Assembly: GCF_003986935.1 (NCBI RefSeq)
Contig: NZ_RJZE01000001.1
Coordinates: 372,001 to 436,000 of the forward strand
Direction: 5' to 3'
DNA: 64,000 bases
Origin: Paraburkholderia kururiensis JCM 10599 = LMG 19447
GTDB lineage: Bacteria; Pseudomonadota; Gammaproteobacteria; Burkholderiales; Burkholderiaceae
Part shown: positions 51,957-59,599 of the stretch, piece by piece
Layout: every line of letters starts with the position of its first letter
How positions within the stretch are numbered: position 1 is the first letter of the stretch
Notes under the pieces: model-generated
Databases searched by the model: none
The model's input: only the letters and a program-made list of their open reading frames with translations
Told to the model about the DNA's origin: nothing
Program-made: the position numbers and the translations under genes

Positions 51957-53624
51957 TTATTTGAGCAACATCATCTGCACGATCTTCACGACCACGAGCC
52001 CTACGGCAATCATGAGGTAGCCGCGCAGCACGGCCATCCATACGCGGCTTGCAAGCGTCACGCTGGGCGGCGGCAATTCGTGAAGCGGCGGCATGCGCCA
52101 GGTGTCGCGAGACGATTGCTCGTGCGCCGTAGCGCTCGCCGTTGCCGTGTCCAGCGCTTCACGACGAACGTAGCGCAACCCGACCGTCGCGATACCGCCC
52201 ACCACTGCGAGCAGTGTGCCGCCTGCGAGCACGGCGATGATCGTGTGACCACTGATGTCCGGATACATCACCGATGCCGTGAGGATGACTGACAACATCA
52301 CGAGCACCCAGATGACGGCCGCGGTGAAGACATTCAGCTTCATCGTGTTCGCCCACGGTCCGAGTACGGCCTTGTCGTTGCATAGCAGAAGCAGGAACAC
52401 CGTGGCGCTGGGCAGCAGCACGCCAGCCAGCGTTTGCACGGCTTCCGTGAGCAGACCGAGCGGACTGCCGGGAATCAGCACGAGCGCCGCAGCGGCGGCA
52501 ACGATGCCGAAATAGACGAGATAGAAGCCTTTCGCGTCCGACACGCCGCGATGCAGCGAGTGGCGAATCTTGAACACGTCACCGATCGCATAGGCCGTGG
52601 AGAGCGATACGGCTGCGGCGCCGATGATGGCGGCATCGAACAGCGCGATGGCGAACAACACGGCTGGCGTGCGGCCCGCGTACTTTTCGAGACTCGCGAT
52701 CACGCCGCCTGCGTCCGTGAAGTTGCCCGCTTCGGGCTTGCCTGCGTAGAGTGCCGCGCAGAAGGCCATCATCGCCACGGCGCCGATCAGTACGAACGCA
52801 ATGCCGATCCAGAGATCGATCTTCTCGTACTTCATGAAACGCGGCGTGATGCGCTTGTCGATCACGTAGCTCTGCTGGAAGAACAACTGCCACGGCGCCA
52901 CGGTCGTGCCCACGATGCCGATCACGAGCAGCATCACGTCCGCGAGCTTGCCGTGCGAGGGCCAGCCGGGCACGAGGAAATCGTGCGTCATCTGGCTCAC
53001 GGGCGGATGAATGGTCACGAGCACCGGCACGAGCAACAGGCTCAATGCGCACAGGAACACCGCAAAACGCTCGAAGCGCTGAAAATTTCCGGTACTGACG
53101 GCGGCCATGGTGAGCGCCGCCGCGATGCAGACACCCGCAACCTTCGACACGCCGAAGAAGTCGAGCACGAACGTCATGCCGATGAATTCCGTGACGATGG
53201 TGAGTGCGTTCAGCAAGAACAGATCGATCACGCTGAAGGCGCCCCAGAACTTGCCGAAGCGTTCGAAGATGAGGCGCGCGTGGCCCACGCCTGTCACTGC
53301 GCCGAGGCGCAATACCATCTCCTGGTTGACGAACAGTACCGGCACGAGCAGCAGCATCGTCCATAGCAAGGAGGTGCCGTAGTTCTGCCCCGCCTGCGTG
53401 TAAGTGCCGAATGCGCCTGCATCGTTGTCGCCTACCATCACGATGAGGCCGGGACCCAGAATGGCGAGCAGCGTGCGCAGCCGGGCACCCCAATGCGTGC
53501 GCGGCGCAGTGTCATGGTGAGCGATGGTGCCGAGTGCGCCCTTGATGTCGCCCAGGTGGGCATCGTCCAGAACGGCGCTTCGCTGAAGGCTGCGTGGTGG
53601 TGAAACATTCGCTGGCGTGGACAT
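51957..53624 (-). CDS. NRAMP/SLC11-family transporter with altered metal-site motifs
   Basis: A 555-residue membrane protein with about 11-12 helices and a 45-residue polar N-terminus. It is NRAMP-like: LGPGLIVMVGDNDAGAFGT in helix 1 and GIVGTTVAPWQLFFQQS in helix 6. The canonical DPGN of helix 1 aligns with Asp68-Ala-Gly-Ala71, and the canonical Met-Pro-His of helix 6 is Ala243-Pro244-Trp245. The helix-1 Asp remains, but the soft-metal ligand Met is lost. It is therefore probably not an ordinary Mn/Fe importer; transport of another cation is likely. A very small gene and a structured leader lie upstream. Confidence 0.85.
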   Translation of the reverse strand: MSTPANVSPPRSLQRSAVLDDAHLGDIKGALGTIAHHDTAPRTHWGARLRTLLAILGPGLIVMVGDNDAGAFGTYTQAGQNYGTSLLWTMLLLVPVLFVNQEMVLRLGAVTGVGHARLIFERFGKFWGAFSVIDLFLLNALTIVTEFIGMTFVLDFFGVSKVAGVCIAAALTMAAVSTGNFQRFERFAVFLCALSLLLVPVLVTIHPPVSQMTHDFLVPGWPSHGKLADVMLLVIGIVGTTVAPWQLFFQQSYVIDKRITPRFMKYEKIDLWIGIAFVLIGAVAMMAFCAALYAGKPEAGNFTDAGGVIASLEKYAGRTPAVLFAIALFDAAIIGAAAVSLSTAYAIGDVFKIRHSLHRGVSDAKGFYLVYFGIVAAAAALVLIPGSPLGLLTEAVQTLAGVLLPSATVFLLLLCNDKAVLGPWANTMKLNVFTAAVIWVLVMLSVILTASVMYPDISGHTIIAVLAGGTLLAVVGGIATVGLRYVRREALDTATASATAHEQSSRDTWRMPPLHELPPPSVTLASRVWMAVLRGYLMIAVGLVVVKIVQMMLLK

Positions 53625-53682
53625 TGGTTTTTCTCCCCGAGTAGCGGTTTGTCGAATGAGATGAATGTGCGCTTGCCGCGCG

Positions 53683-53835
53683 TTAGGCGACGCGGTTCAC
53701 GAGGCTGCGCCAGAGCCGTAGCCAGAGCCGTGCAAGCAGCCGCGATTCACGGGGTTGCAGCGAAAGCAGGGTGTCGTAGTGCGCGTGCGATTCGCGCACG
53801 CGCGGCAGTTGGGAGACGAGCAGGCCGAAGTTCAT
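53683..53835 (-). CDS. Arg-rich micro-protein upstream of the NRAMP gene, 50 aa
   Basis: MNFGLLVSQLPRVRE is the N-terminus; the C-terminal half, LLARLWLRLWRSLVNRVA, would form a basic amphipathic helix that could sit at the membrane. GGAG lies eight bases before the ATG and directly abuts a hairpin in the leader. The stop is 58 bp before the transporter's ATG. No family recognised. It could be a small transporter partner or a translated regulatory ORF. Confidence 0.55.
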   Translation of the reverse strand: MNFGLLVSQLPRVRESHAHYDTLLSLQPRESRLLARLWLRLWRSLVNRVA

Positions 53836-53839
53836 GATG

Positions 53840-53953
53840 TTTCTCCGTGCGTCTTAGGGGACGCATTGGGCGGAAAGCCAGCAGACGGAGAAAGGCGCTT
53901 TGCGCGCGCAGTGAAGGGCGTCTACTCGCTTTCCTCAGCTAAACAGGAAAGCG
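53840..53953 (-). promoter_or_regulatory. Structured mRNA leader with alternative pairings before the NRAMP operon
   Basis: Reading the minus strand 5' to 3': hairpin H1 (arms 53945-53953 and 53927-53935, nine perfect pairs) lies inside the 29-codon ORF. H2 (53919-53925 with 53881-53887, seven pairs, one G-U) starts at that ORF's stop codon. H3 (53860-53865 with 53848-53853) follows. An alternative nine-pair helix joins 53885-53893 to 53840-53848 and would bury the GGAG of the 50-codon gene. This helix shares bases with H2 and H3, so the states exclude each other. That suggests attenuation or a riboswitch. No known class was matched by eye. Confidence 0.55.
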
Positions 53954-54011
53954 CCCATAGCGGGCATGTGGGGCAATTCGGGCATAAGGGTTCAGGGTCG
54001 CTGTCGGACAT
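53922..54011 (-). CDS. Cys-rich leader ORF, 29 aa
   Basis: The encoded peptide has a CPNCPTCP core (Cys10, 13, 16) and a fourth Cys at 23, flanked by acidic residues. AAAGGAG lies five bases before the ATG. It uses TTA twice and CTA once, codons that are rare in this GC-rich window. Hairpin H1 lies in its 3' half and H2 covers its stop codon, so its translation would alter folding of the leader. Either a metal-binding peptide or a regulatory leader peptide is possible. No similarity is recognised. Confidence 0.5.
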   Translation of the reverse strand: MSDSDPEPLCPNCPTCPLWALSCLAEESE

Positions 54012-54023
54012 TCCGGCTCCTTT

Positions 54024-54519
54024 ATCACTGCGTCTTTCACGCTGGTTCAAACCGCCCGCGACGGACGCATTGGTTCACGCTCGCGCCTGCCGCCCGATAT
54101 GCAGTGAGGCGGCAAGGCACGTACGAACGGCACCCCCGGCGCGAGCCGCGGGTGCAACTGCCATGCGAATGCGCGCAACGAGCAGACGCAGGTTGCGGCG
54201 CGCCACATGGCGCGAACAAGGGTGCACGAAGGAAGAGACTGCGACGCGCACCGTCTGCCTGCTGGCAAGACGGCGGCTTGAAGAAGAGAGCGCGGACGTC
54301 CTGCCGGTCAGGCAGTGAATCTGTTCGAAGATCGACTACTGCAGGTATCCAAGGCATTCGCCCCGCTTGTGAAGATGCTCGAATTTTAGGCGCCCGCCGA
54401 ATAACAAGTCAACGACTTCGATAAGCAGAACAAAGGTATCTTGCCGGCTCTGTTTCTCGCGTCACACATGGCGCCGGGCACGTTCGAGCGCGAAAGCAAA
54501 ATGAAATGAGTGCGATCAG
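54024..54519. other. About 500-bp divergent intergenic region
   Basis: Lies between the NRAMP leader and the OprB promoter. Overlapping ORFs have no protein features. The right part (54380-54520) is less GC-rich. No convincing promoter for the minus-strand leader was found; TTGAAC (54045-54050) with TGATAA (54022-54027) has good spacing but would start transcription inside the leader ORF's ribosome-binding site. Confidence 0.4.
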
Positions 54520-54532
54520 GTGAATAATTCAC
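54520..54532. promoter_or_regulatory. Perfect 13-bp palindrome upstream of the OprB promoter
   Basis: GTGAATAATTCAC, centred 34 bp upstream of the -35 box. A likely activator or repressor site; regulator unknown. Confidence 0.45.
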
Positions 54533-54559
54533 GCCGCCGTGCGTTTACGTCATTTTTGC

Positions 54560-54589
54560 TTGCTGTCCCGTTCGCGCCCCGCATACAAT
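54560..54589 (+). promoter_or_regulatory. Sigma-70 promoter of the small ORF/OprB transcript
   Basis: TTGCTG (54560-54565), 18-bp spacer, TACAAT (54584-54589). The expected start near 54597 leaves about 25 bases before the GTG of the 21-aa ORF. Confidence 0.6.
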
Positions 54590-54620
54590 CCGGCCCGTTT
54601 TCAACGGAAAGGAAGTCCTC

Positions 54621-54686
54621 GTGAACGCAGGCTCCTGTAGTGGATGTTCCTTGTCGGCTGAGGCCGGCGGCATGACCGCGAAATAG
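54621..54686 (+). CDS. Micro-ORF with CSGC motif before oprB, 21 aa
   Basis: GTG start with GGAAAGGAAG upstream, encoding a short peptide with SCSGCS near its N-terminus and ending in AGGMTAK. It follows directly after a good sigma-70 promoter and precedes oprB by 170 bp. It may be a leader peptide or a tiny secreted or metal-binding product. No similarity is recognised. Confidence 0.4.
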   Translation: MNAGSCSGCSLSAEAGGMTAK

Positions 54687-54856
54687 CGGGCAGGGTTTCT
54701 CTTTTGCCGCTAGCTCGCCGCAGTCGGGTTAGCGCGCTTCATCACGGCGCTCTCGCGCTCGTCTCACAAGCCGCTGCTGTTTTCATGGCCGCGCCATACG
54801 CAACGTGTCTGATCGAAACCTGCCGGGTTGCCGGCGGATAACCTTGCCATCACACC

Positions 54857-56368
54857 ATGAAGAACAAACTCAAGACGAGCCTGCTGCGTGCGGGCGCTCC
54901 CGCGAGCCTGAGCGTGCTGCTGTGCGCGGGTCTCGTGCCCAGCGCATGGGCCGACGACAACAACGGCGCTGCCGCAGCGGCGTCGGGTTCCACCGCGGCT
55001 GGCGCGCCTGCACAGCCCGCCACGTCGGCCGGCGGCACAACAGCGGGCTCGGAACAAGCCGCAGCCGCGCCCACCGGGCTGTGGGACCGCTCGAACCTCT
55101 TTGGCGACATGGGCGGTCTGCGTCCGTGGCTCGGTAATTACGGCATCACGCTCGGGCTGCAGGAAACGAGCGAGTACCTGAACAACCTCTCCGGCGGCGT
55201 GAAACGCGGCGGCGCCTACCAGGGCGTAACGCAGTTCAGCCTCGGGCTGGATACGCAGAAGGCCTTCGGATTGCCGGGCGGCACCTTCAACGTGTCCGCG
55301 TTCCAGATTCACGGCACCAACCTCACGTCGCGCAATCTGCAGACGCTGCAGAGCGCGACGGGCATCGAAGCGGATGCCACCACGCGGCTTTGGGAACTCT
55401 GGTATCAGCAATCGCTGCTGGGCGGGAAGGTGGACGTGAAGGTGGGGCAGCAGAGTCTCGACCAGGAGTTCATGTCCACGCAGTACGGCAACACCTTCAT
55501 GAACGCCACGTTCGGCTGGCCCGTGCTGCCGTCCAGCGACATGCCCGCGGGCGGGCCGGCCTATCCGCTCTCGTCGCTCGGTGTTCGCGTGCGTGCGGCC
55601 GTGTCGGATTCCGTGACGGTGCTCGCGGGCGTGTTCGACGGCAATCCGGCGGGCGACGGCACCGGCGACGCCCAGAAGCTCAACGCGCATGGCACCAACT
55701 TCAACCTGCACAACGGCGCGCTCTTCATCGGCGAGGTGCAGTACGCGATCAACCAGCCGTCGTCGGATGCTTCCGCGCCGCAGCCCGCCGGCCTGCCGGG
55801 CACCTACAAGCTCGGCTTCTGGTACAACACGCAGCGTTTCGACGATCAGCGGTTCGACAACACCGGCCTTTCGCTCGCCAACCCGGCGAGCACGGGCACA
55901 CCGGCGTCGCATCGCGGCGACTACAGCTTTTACGCCGTCGCGGACCAGATGGTGTGGCGCGCAGGGCCCGACAGCCCGCGGTCGATCGGTGTATTCGCGC
56001 GGCTCATGGGTGCGCCCGGCGACCGCAATCTCGTCGACTTCGGCATGAACGCGGGTGTCACGCTGAAGGCGCCGTTCAAAGGACGCGACAACGACATGGC
56101 AGGTCTCGCCGTGGGCTACGCGCACATCGGTTCGCATGCGCGGGGCGAGGCAAGCGACGCCGCCGCCTTCACGCCCGGCACGCCTTCGCGCAGTGCCGAA
56201 ACGGTGGTCGAGGCGACGTACCAGTATCAGATCGCGCCTTGGTGGCAAGTGCAGGCCGACTTCCAGTATGTGTTCCGACCCTCGGGCGGCATTTCGAATC
56301 CGCAAAACACGGCGGAGCGCATCGGCAACGAAGCCATCGTCGGTTTGCGCACCACGGTCGCGTTCTGA
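54857..56368 (+). CDS. OprB-family carbohydrate-selective porin
   Basis: A 503-residue outer-membrane protein. The signal peptide ends near SAWA-DD, followed by an Ala/Gly/Thr-rich stretch. The OprB barrel begins at LWDRSNLFGDMGGLRPWLGNYGITLGL and ends with the C-terminal Phe of LRTTVAF. Internal ELWYQQSLLGGKVDVKVGQ is typical. It allows sugars or other small solutes across the outer membrane. It is transcribed away from the NRAMP gene, with a 21-codon ORF in its leader. Confidence 0.9.
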   Translation: MKNKLKTSLLRAGAPASLSVLLCAGLVPSAWADDNNGAAAAASGSTAAGAPAQPATSAGGTTAGSEQAAAAPTGLWDRSNLFGDMGGLRPWLGNYGITLGLQETSEYLNNLSGGVKRGGAYQGVTQFSLGLDTQKAFGLPGGTFNVSAFQIHGTNLTSRNLQTLQSATGIEADATTRLWELWYQQSLLGGKVDVKVGQQSLDQEFMSTQYGNTFMNATFGWPVLPSSDMPAGGPAYPLSSLGVRVRAAVSDSVTVLAGVFDGNPAGDGTGDAQKLNAHGTNFNLHNGALFIGEVQYAINQPSSDASAPQPAGLPGTYKLGFWYNTQRFDDQRFDNTGLSLANPASTGTPASHRGDYSFYAVADQMVWRAGPDSPRSIGVFARLMGAPGDRNLVDFGMNAGVTLKAPFKGRDNDMAGLAVGYAHIGSHARGEASDAAAFTPGTPSRSAETVVEATYQYQIAPWWQVQADFQYVFRPSGGISNPQNTAERIGNEAIVGLRTTVAF

Positions 56369-56603
56369 AGCTCGACGCGTCGCCATACGGGGCCGCACGC
56401 CGCGCCACAGCCTGTCGGGCGGTGTGGCTCAAAGGCAGCACCATCAAGAGATCGATGTTGAAGTCTGCGGCGGGCGCGGTAGCAGTGGCGGCGAAGGTAT
56501 GCTGCGCCGCTGACCTCGCACGAGGCCGCATACAACGCCGCTCAAGGCCGCCCCATGCATCACGTCATTTGTGCAAAGCGCCCCGCAGCGAAGCGTACAA
56601 GCC

Positions 56604-58166
56604 TCACGGACCGACGACGTTGTCCGCAGCGGCGGACTCTTCGGCGGCGTCGAGCACGTGGAAGCGGAACGTGCCTTTGCCGGCTTCCTTGGCGTGGTAG
56701 AGCGCGGCGTCGGCGCGCTTCATCAGCACTTCCATCGTGTCGTCCGCCGCGGCGAACGATATGCCGATGCTCACGCCGATGCGTGCCAACGTGCCGCTCT
56801 GCAGCCTGTACGGCCCCGAGATCTGCTGGATGATGCGACGCGCCAGCGCCGCGCCGAGCGCGCGTGTGGCGCTCTCGACCACGATCGCGAATTCGTCGCC
56901 GCCGAGGCGCGCCACGATCTCGCCCTGCCGCAACAGGCGGCGCAACCGCTCGGACACCATTCGCAACACTTCGTCGCCGGCGTGATGGCCGAGCGCGTCG
57001 TTGACCTGCTTGAAGCCGTCCAGGTCGAGGTACATCACGGCCACCGTGACGCCTGGTGGCTGATCGCGCACGCCCAGCAGGCGTTCCAGTTGCTCGCAGA
57101 GGTCGCGCCGGTTGAGCAGGCCGGTCAGCGGATCGTGTGAGGCCCAGTAGAGAATCTGGGCCTGCGCCTCGCGCCGCTGCGTCACGTCTTCGATGATGAT
57201 CACCGAACTGCCGTCCGGCACCGGGTTGCGCGTCATCTCGAGCTGGCGGCCGTCGGTGAGTTCGAGGTCGAGCGGACCGGCTTCGCGCGCAAGCCACGCG
57301 GTGCAGCGCTTCACGAGCTCCTGTCGCAGCGTTTCGCCGAACCTCACGAGGCCCACGTGCCCGATGAACTCGGGCAGTGGCACGTTGAGTTTCAGCGCTT
57401 CCACTGTGGCGCCGAACAGCTCGGCTGTGCGACGGTTGGCGATCACGACGCGATTCGCGTCGTCGAGCGTGCACAGGCCGAGCGGCATGTGAGCGAGCGC
57501 CGCGTCGAAGCGTGCGGCGAGTTCGGCGTGCTTCTGCTCCGCGGTCATCAGCGCCACGAGGCCGGTGTAATGGCGGTGCACCACGGACACCATCGCCGCC
57601 AGATAGAGCCCGAGCGGTGGCACGAGAATCCACCATCCGCCGCGCCAGGCGAGCAGGCCGCCCAGACCGATAGGCAGTGCGCCGAAGCATAGCTGCGTAA
57701 TGGCAAGGCGCGGGACGGCCGCGTTGCGTGACGCGATGCCGCCCAGAATGCCGGCCGTCACCATGATGGCGAGCGTGGCGAGCTGGGCGTCGCCGGACAT
57801 CACGCACGCCATGGTTCCCAGTCCGAACGAAATGCACGCCACCAGCCCGGCGGGCGCGTACCAGCGCGCCCACGGGGCTGGGTCCACGACCTCCTTGCGG
57901 CTGCACGCAGCGAAGCAGCGAATGATGGCGAACCGTGCGGCCAGTATCGCGAGGTCGGCGACGATCCAGAGGGCGGCCCACAAGTGATGCAGGCGCGCGA
58001 GCGCAACGCACGCGACGAACGTGCTTGCAATGCCCGAGAGCAGCAGCGGCTGCGTGTTTTCGAACAACGTGGAGAGCAACGACGCGCGAATCGAGCCGGC
58101 GACGGTTGTCTTGCCGCACGGTGGTGTGGCAAGGATGGAATCGAGTATGGATAGTCCGTCGGACAT
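56604..58166 (-). CDS. Membrane-bound PAS-GGDEF diguanylate cyclase
   Basis: A 520-residue predicted c-di-GMP synthase. Six membrane helices (about 40-200) are followed by a PAS domain (about 215-330, with VIIIEDVTQRREA as the linker) and the GGDEF domain (about 340-510). The active-site LGGDEF (421-426) is intact. The inhibitory I-site position reads Arg413-Gln-Gly-Glu416 instead of RxxD, so product inhibition may be weak. No EAL domain. The chosen ATG matches the natural N-terminus; the open frame extends far upstream without support. Confidence 0.9.
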   Translation of the reverse strand: MSDGLSILDSILATPPCGKTTVAGSIRASLLSTLFENTQPLLLSGIASTFVACVALARLHHLWAALWIVADLAILAARFAIIRCFAACSRKEVVDPAPWARWYAPAGLVACISFGLGTMACVMSGDAQLATLAIMVTAGILGGIASRNAAVPRLAITQLCFGALPIGLGGLLAWRGGWWILVPPLGLYLAAMVSVVHRHYTGLVALMTAEQKHAELAARFDAALAHMPLGLCTLDDANRVVIANRRTAELFGATVEALKLNVPLPEFIGHVGLVRFGETLRQELVKRCTAWLAREAGPLDLELTDGRQLEMTRNPVPDGSSVIIIEDVTQRREAQAQILYWASHDPLTGLLNRRDLCEQLERLLGVRDQPPGVTVAVMYLDLDGFKQVNDALGHHAGDEVLRMVSERLRRLLRQGEIVARLGGDEFAIVVESATRALGAALARRIIQQISGPYRLQSGTLARIGVSIGISFAAADDTMEVLMKRADAALYHAKEAGKGTFRFHVLDAAEESAAADNVVGP

Positions 58167-58550
58167 GGTGTGGCCCCTGCTGGTGGCCGTTTGCGTGGCC
58201 CCCTTTTTTGTGGCCTCGTGTATGGAGTTGCCTTTCCTGTTTGTGACCCTTCGTGGCCCTAAGGACCGGTCTGTGCAGGCCTGAACCGCCCGGGCAGGCG
58301 GCTGCTTACTTCGTTTACGGCTGACGCCGCGCTTTCTGCACCCCGTGTAAACGCCCAAGGCGCGGGCCTGCTGCGCCCGCGCTCGTCGTGACCACGATTG
58401 TTCATCCGGTCGCAATTGTGATTTCAGTCTATCGGCATAAATTTTCGATAGAGCTGCTCTAAACTCCCTTCCAACGTCGCTGCTGCCTGAAGTGCTTGAG
58501 CCACCGAACGGCGCAGCGTTTCGAAATCGAAAATCCTTTTGGAGGTTGTC

Positions 58551-58826
58551 ATGAAGACCAAGCTGATCGCCGCTGTACTCGTCGCTGTTTCCGCCGCTGT
58601 TGCTGCTCCCGCGTTCGCAAGCGGGTACGGCCCGGCTCCGTTCTATCGTCCCGCCGACGGCGCGCCCGCTTCGCAACGCGGACAAAGCTCGCAAACGGTG
58701 GCGTCTGAGCAAAACGCCGTGGCCGGCGCGGCTACCGAAGCGTTCGGCGGCGTGGCGGACGGCGCGTCGCAGTCCGGCGCGCGCCACGTGGCCTCGGTTG
58801 CGAACGACGTCTACAAGGCCCATTGA
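58551..58826 (+). CDS. Small exported protein, 91 aa
   Basis: The signal peptide MKTKLIAAVLVAVSAAVAAP (cleavage near AFA-SG) is followed by a small Ala/Ser/Gln-rich mature part without cysteine. GGAGG lies seven bases before the ATG. It resembles the short DUF4148-like periplasmic proteins common in Burkholderiaceae. Function unknown. Confidence 0.72.
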   Translation: MKTKLIAAVLVAVSAAVAAPAFASGYGPAPFYRPADGAPASQRGQSSQTVASEQNAVAGAATEAFGGVADGASQSGARHVASVANDVYKAH

Positions 58827-58842
58827 TCGCTGAAGCAACAGG

Positions 58843-58866
58843 AGCGGGCCGCATGTGCGGCCCGCT
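58843..58866 (+). terminator. GC hairpin after the small exported gene
   Basis: GCGGGCCGC (58844-58852) and GCGGCCCGC (58857-58865), ATGT loop, extendable by A-T. Only TT follows, so it is a weak intrinsic terminator or an mRNA-stabilising hairpin. Confidence 0.5.
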
Positions 58867-58902
58867 TCGTCGAGACACGACGTTCGATCACGAGGTGATG
58901 CA

Positions 58903-59235
58903 ATGCTGCAAATTCTGGAAGGGGCCGCGGTGATTGCCGCAATGAGCCTGTACCTGATTCCTTCCATCGAAGCGGACGCGCGCGAACACGCTGACGCGTT
59001 CGCCATCACGATGGTGAATATCCTGCTGGGCTGGACGATTGTCGGCTGGTTCGCGGCCCGCGCCTGGGCGCACCGCGCAGACGACACGCAACCGCTGCTG
59101 CGCACGGCGCAACGGATTCGGAGCGCGGTGGGCCGGGTGACGAGCCAGAAGATCGTCGATCACGTGAAGCTGCGCGCGGCGCTGGAATGCCGGGACCTCA
59201 CGAGGCGGCACGTTGCGACGGGGCCGTGTGCATGA
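58903..59235 (+). CDS. Imm/superinfection-immunity-like membrane protein, 110 aa
   Basis: Two hydrophobic segments, including LYLIPSIEADAREHADAF and TMVNILLGWTIVGWFAARAWA. The P-x-I-x-A-x-x-R-x-H and N-x-L-L-G-W-T-x-x-G-W patterns match the bacterial family named after phage T4 superinfection immunity protein. These chromosomal homologues are common and mostly uncharacterised; phage exclusion is not implied without test. GAGG lies near the ATG. The stop overlaps a possible start of the next gene. Confidence 0.72.
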   Translation: MLQILEGAAVIAAMSLYLIPSIEADAREHADAFAITMVNILLGWTIVGWFAARAWAHRADDTQPLLRTAQRIRSAVGRVTSQKIVDHVKLRAALECRDLTRRHVATGPCA

Positions 59236-59579
59236 TGGCGGCTCGTTCTACCGGCGAGACGGGTCCCATGCGTCGCCTTGCGCGATCGTTGGGACCGCTG
59301 GTCGTTTCATTGATGGCCGCGAGTGCGGTGCTGGCGGGCTGCGCCTCCGCCACGGACGTGAGCGCGACAGACAAGCCGGGCACCTACACCGTGTCGGCCT
59401 CGGCCACGGGCGGGCGGCTTGCATGGGCACGCGCCCATGAACGCGCGGTGACCGAAGCCAACGATTACTGCGAAAGCCGCGGCATGCAGACTAGCGTGGC
59501 CTACGAGCGAACGGACGGCATCGAAGCGTTCCAGCAGCATGGCGCGGTGCTGCGATTCGAGTGCCATCCGAAGTTCTGA
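59232..59579 (+). CDS. Small lipoprotein, hypothetical
   Basis: A lipobox VLAGC lies after MRRLARSLGPLVVSLMAASA, so the mature protein begins with lipidated Cys. The mature part (about 80 residues) has two more cysteines (DYCESRG and FECHPKF) that could pair. The ATGA overlap with the previous stop supports the start at 59232; an internal ATG at 59268 gives a more standard signal peptide and is a good alternative. Family not recognised. Confidence 0.68.
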   Translation: MMAARSTGETGPMRRLARSLGPLVVSLMAASAVLAGCASATDVSATDKPGTYTVSASATGGRLAWARAHERAVTEANDYCESRGMQTSVAYERTDGIEAFQQHGAVLRFECHPKF

Positions 59580-59599
59580 ACGTCTGAACGGGCGCGGCC

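Noticed and set aside
53840..54011. yybP-ykoY manganese riboswitch before the NRAMP gene
   Set aside because: The conserved GGGGAGUAG and related core sequences were not found; only a short GAGTAG occurs, so a named class is not claimed.
54022..54050. Minus-strand sigma-70 promoter TTGAAC-N17-TGATAA for the NRAMP leader
   Set aside because: The start site would fall inside the leader ORF's ribosome-binding region; the boxes are also weak.
54764..56398. 544-codon minus-strand ORF opposite oprB
   Set aside because: A low-complexity Arg/Val-rich shadow of the porin gene.
58416..58451. CTATCG/CGATAG inverted repeat and a TTGTGA/TAAATT promoter before the small exported gene
   Set aside because: The boxes match poorly and the arms are only six bases, too weak to list as a feature.
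58903..59235. Phage-defence island reading of the superinfection-immunity-like gene
   Set aside because: No other phage or defence genes are nearby, and chromosomal members of this family are common and uncharacterised.
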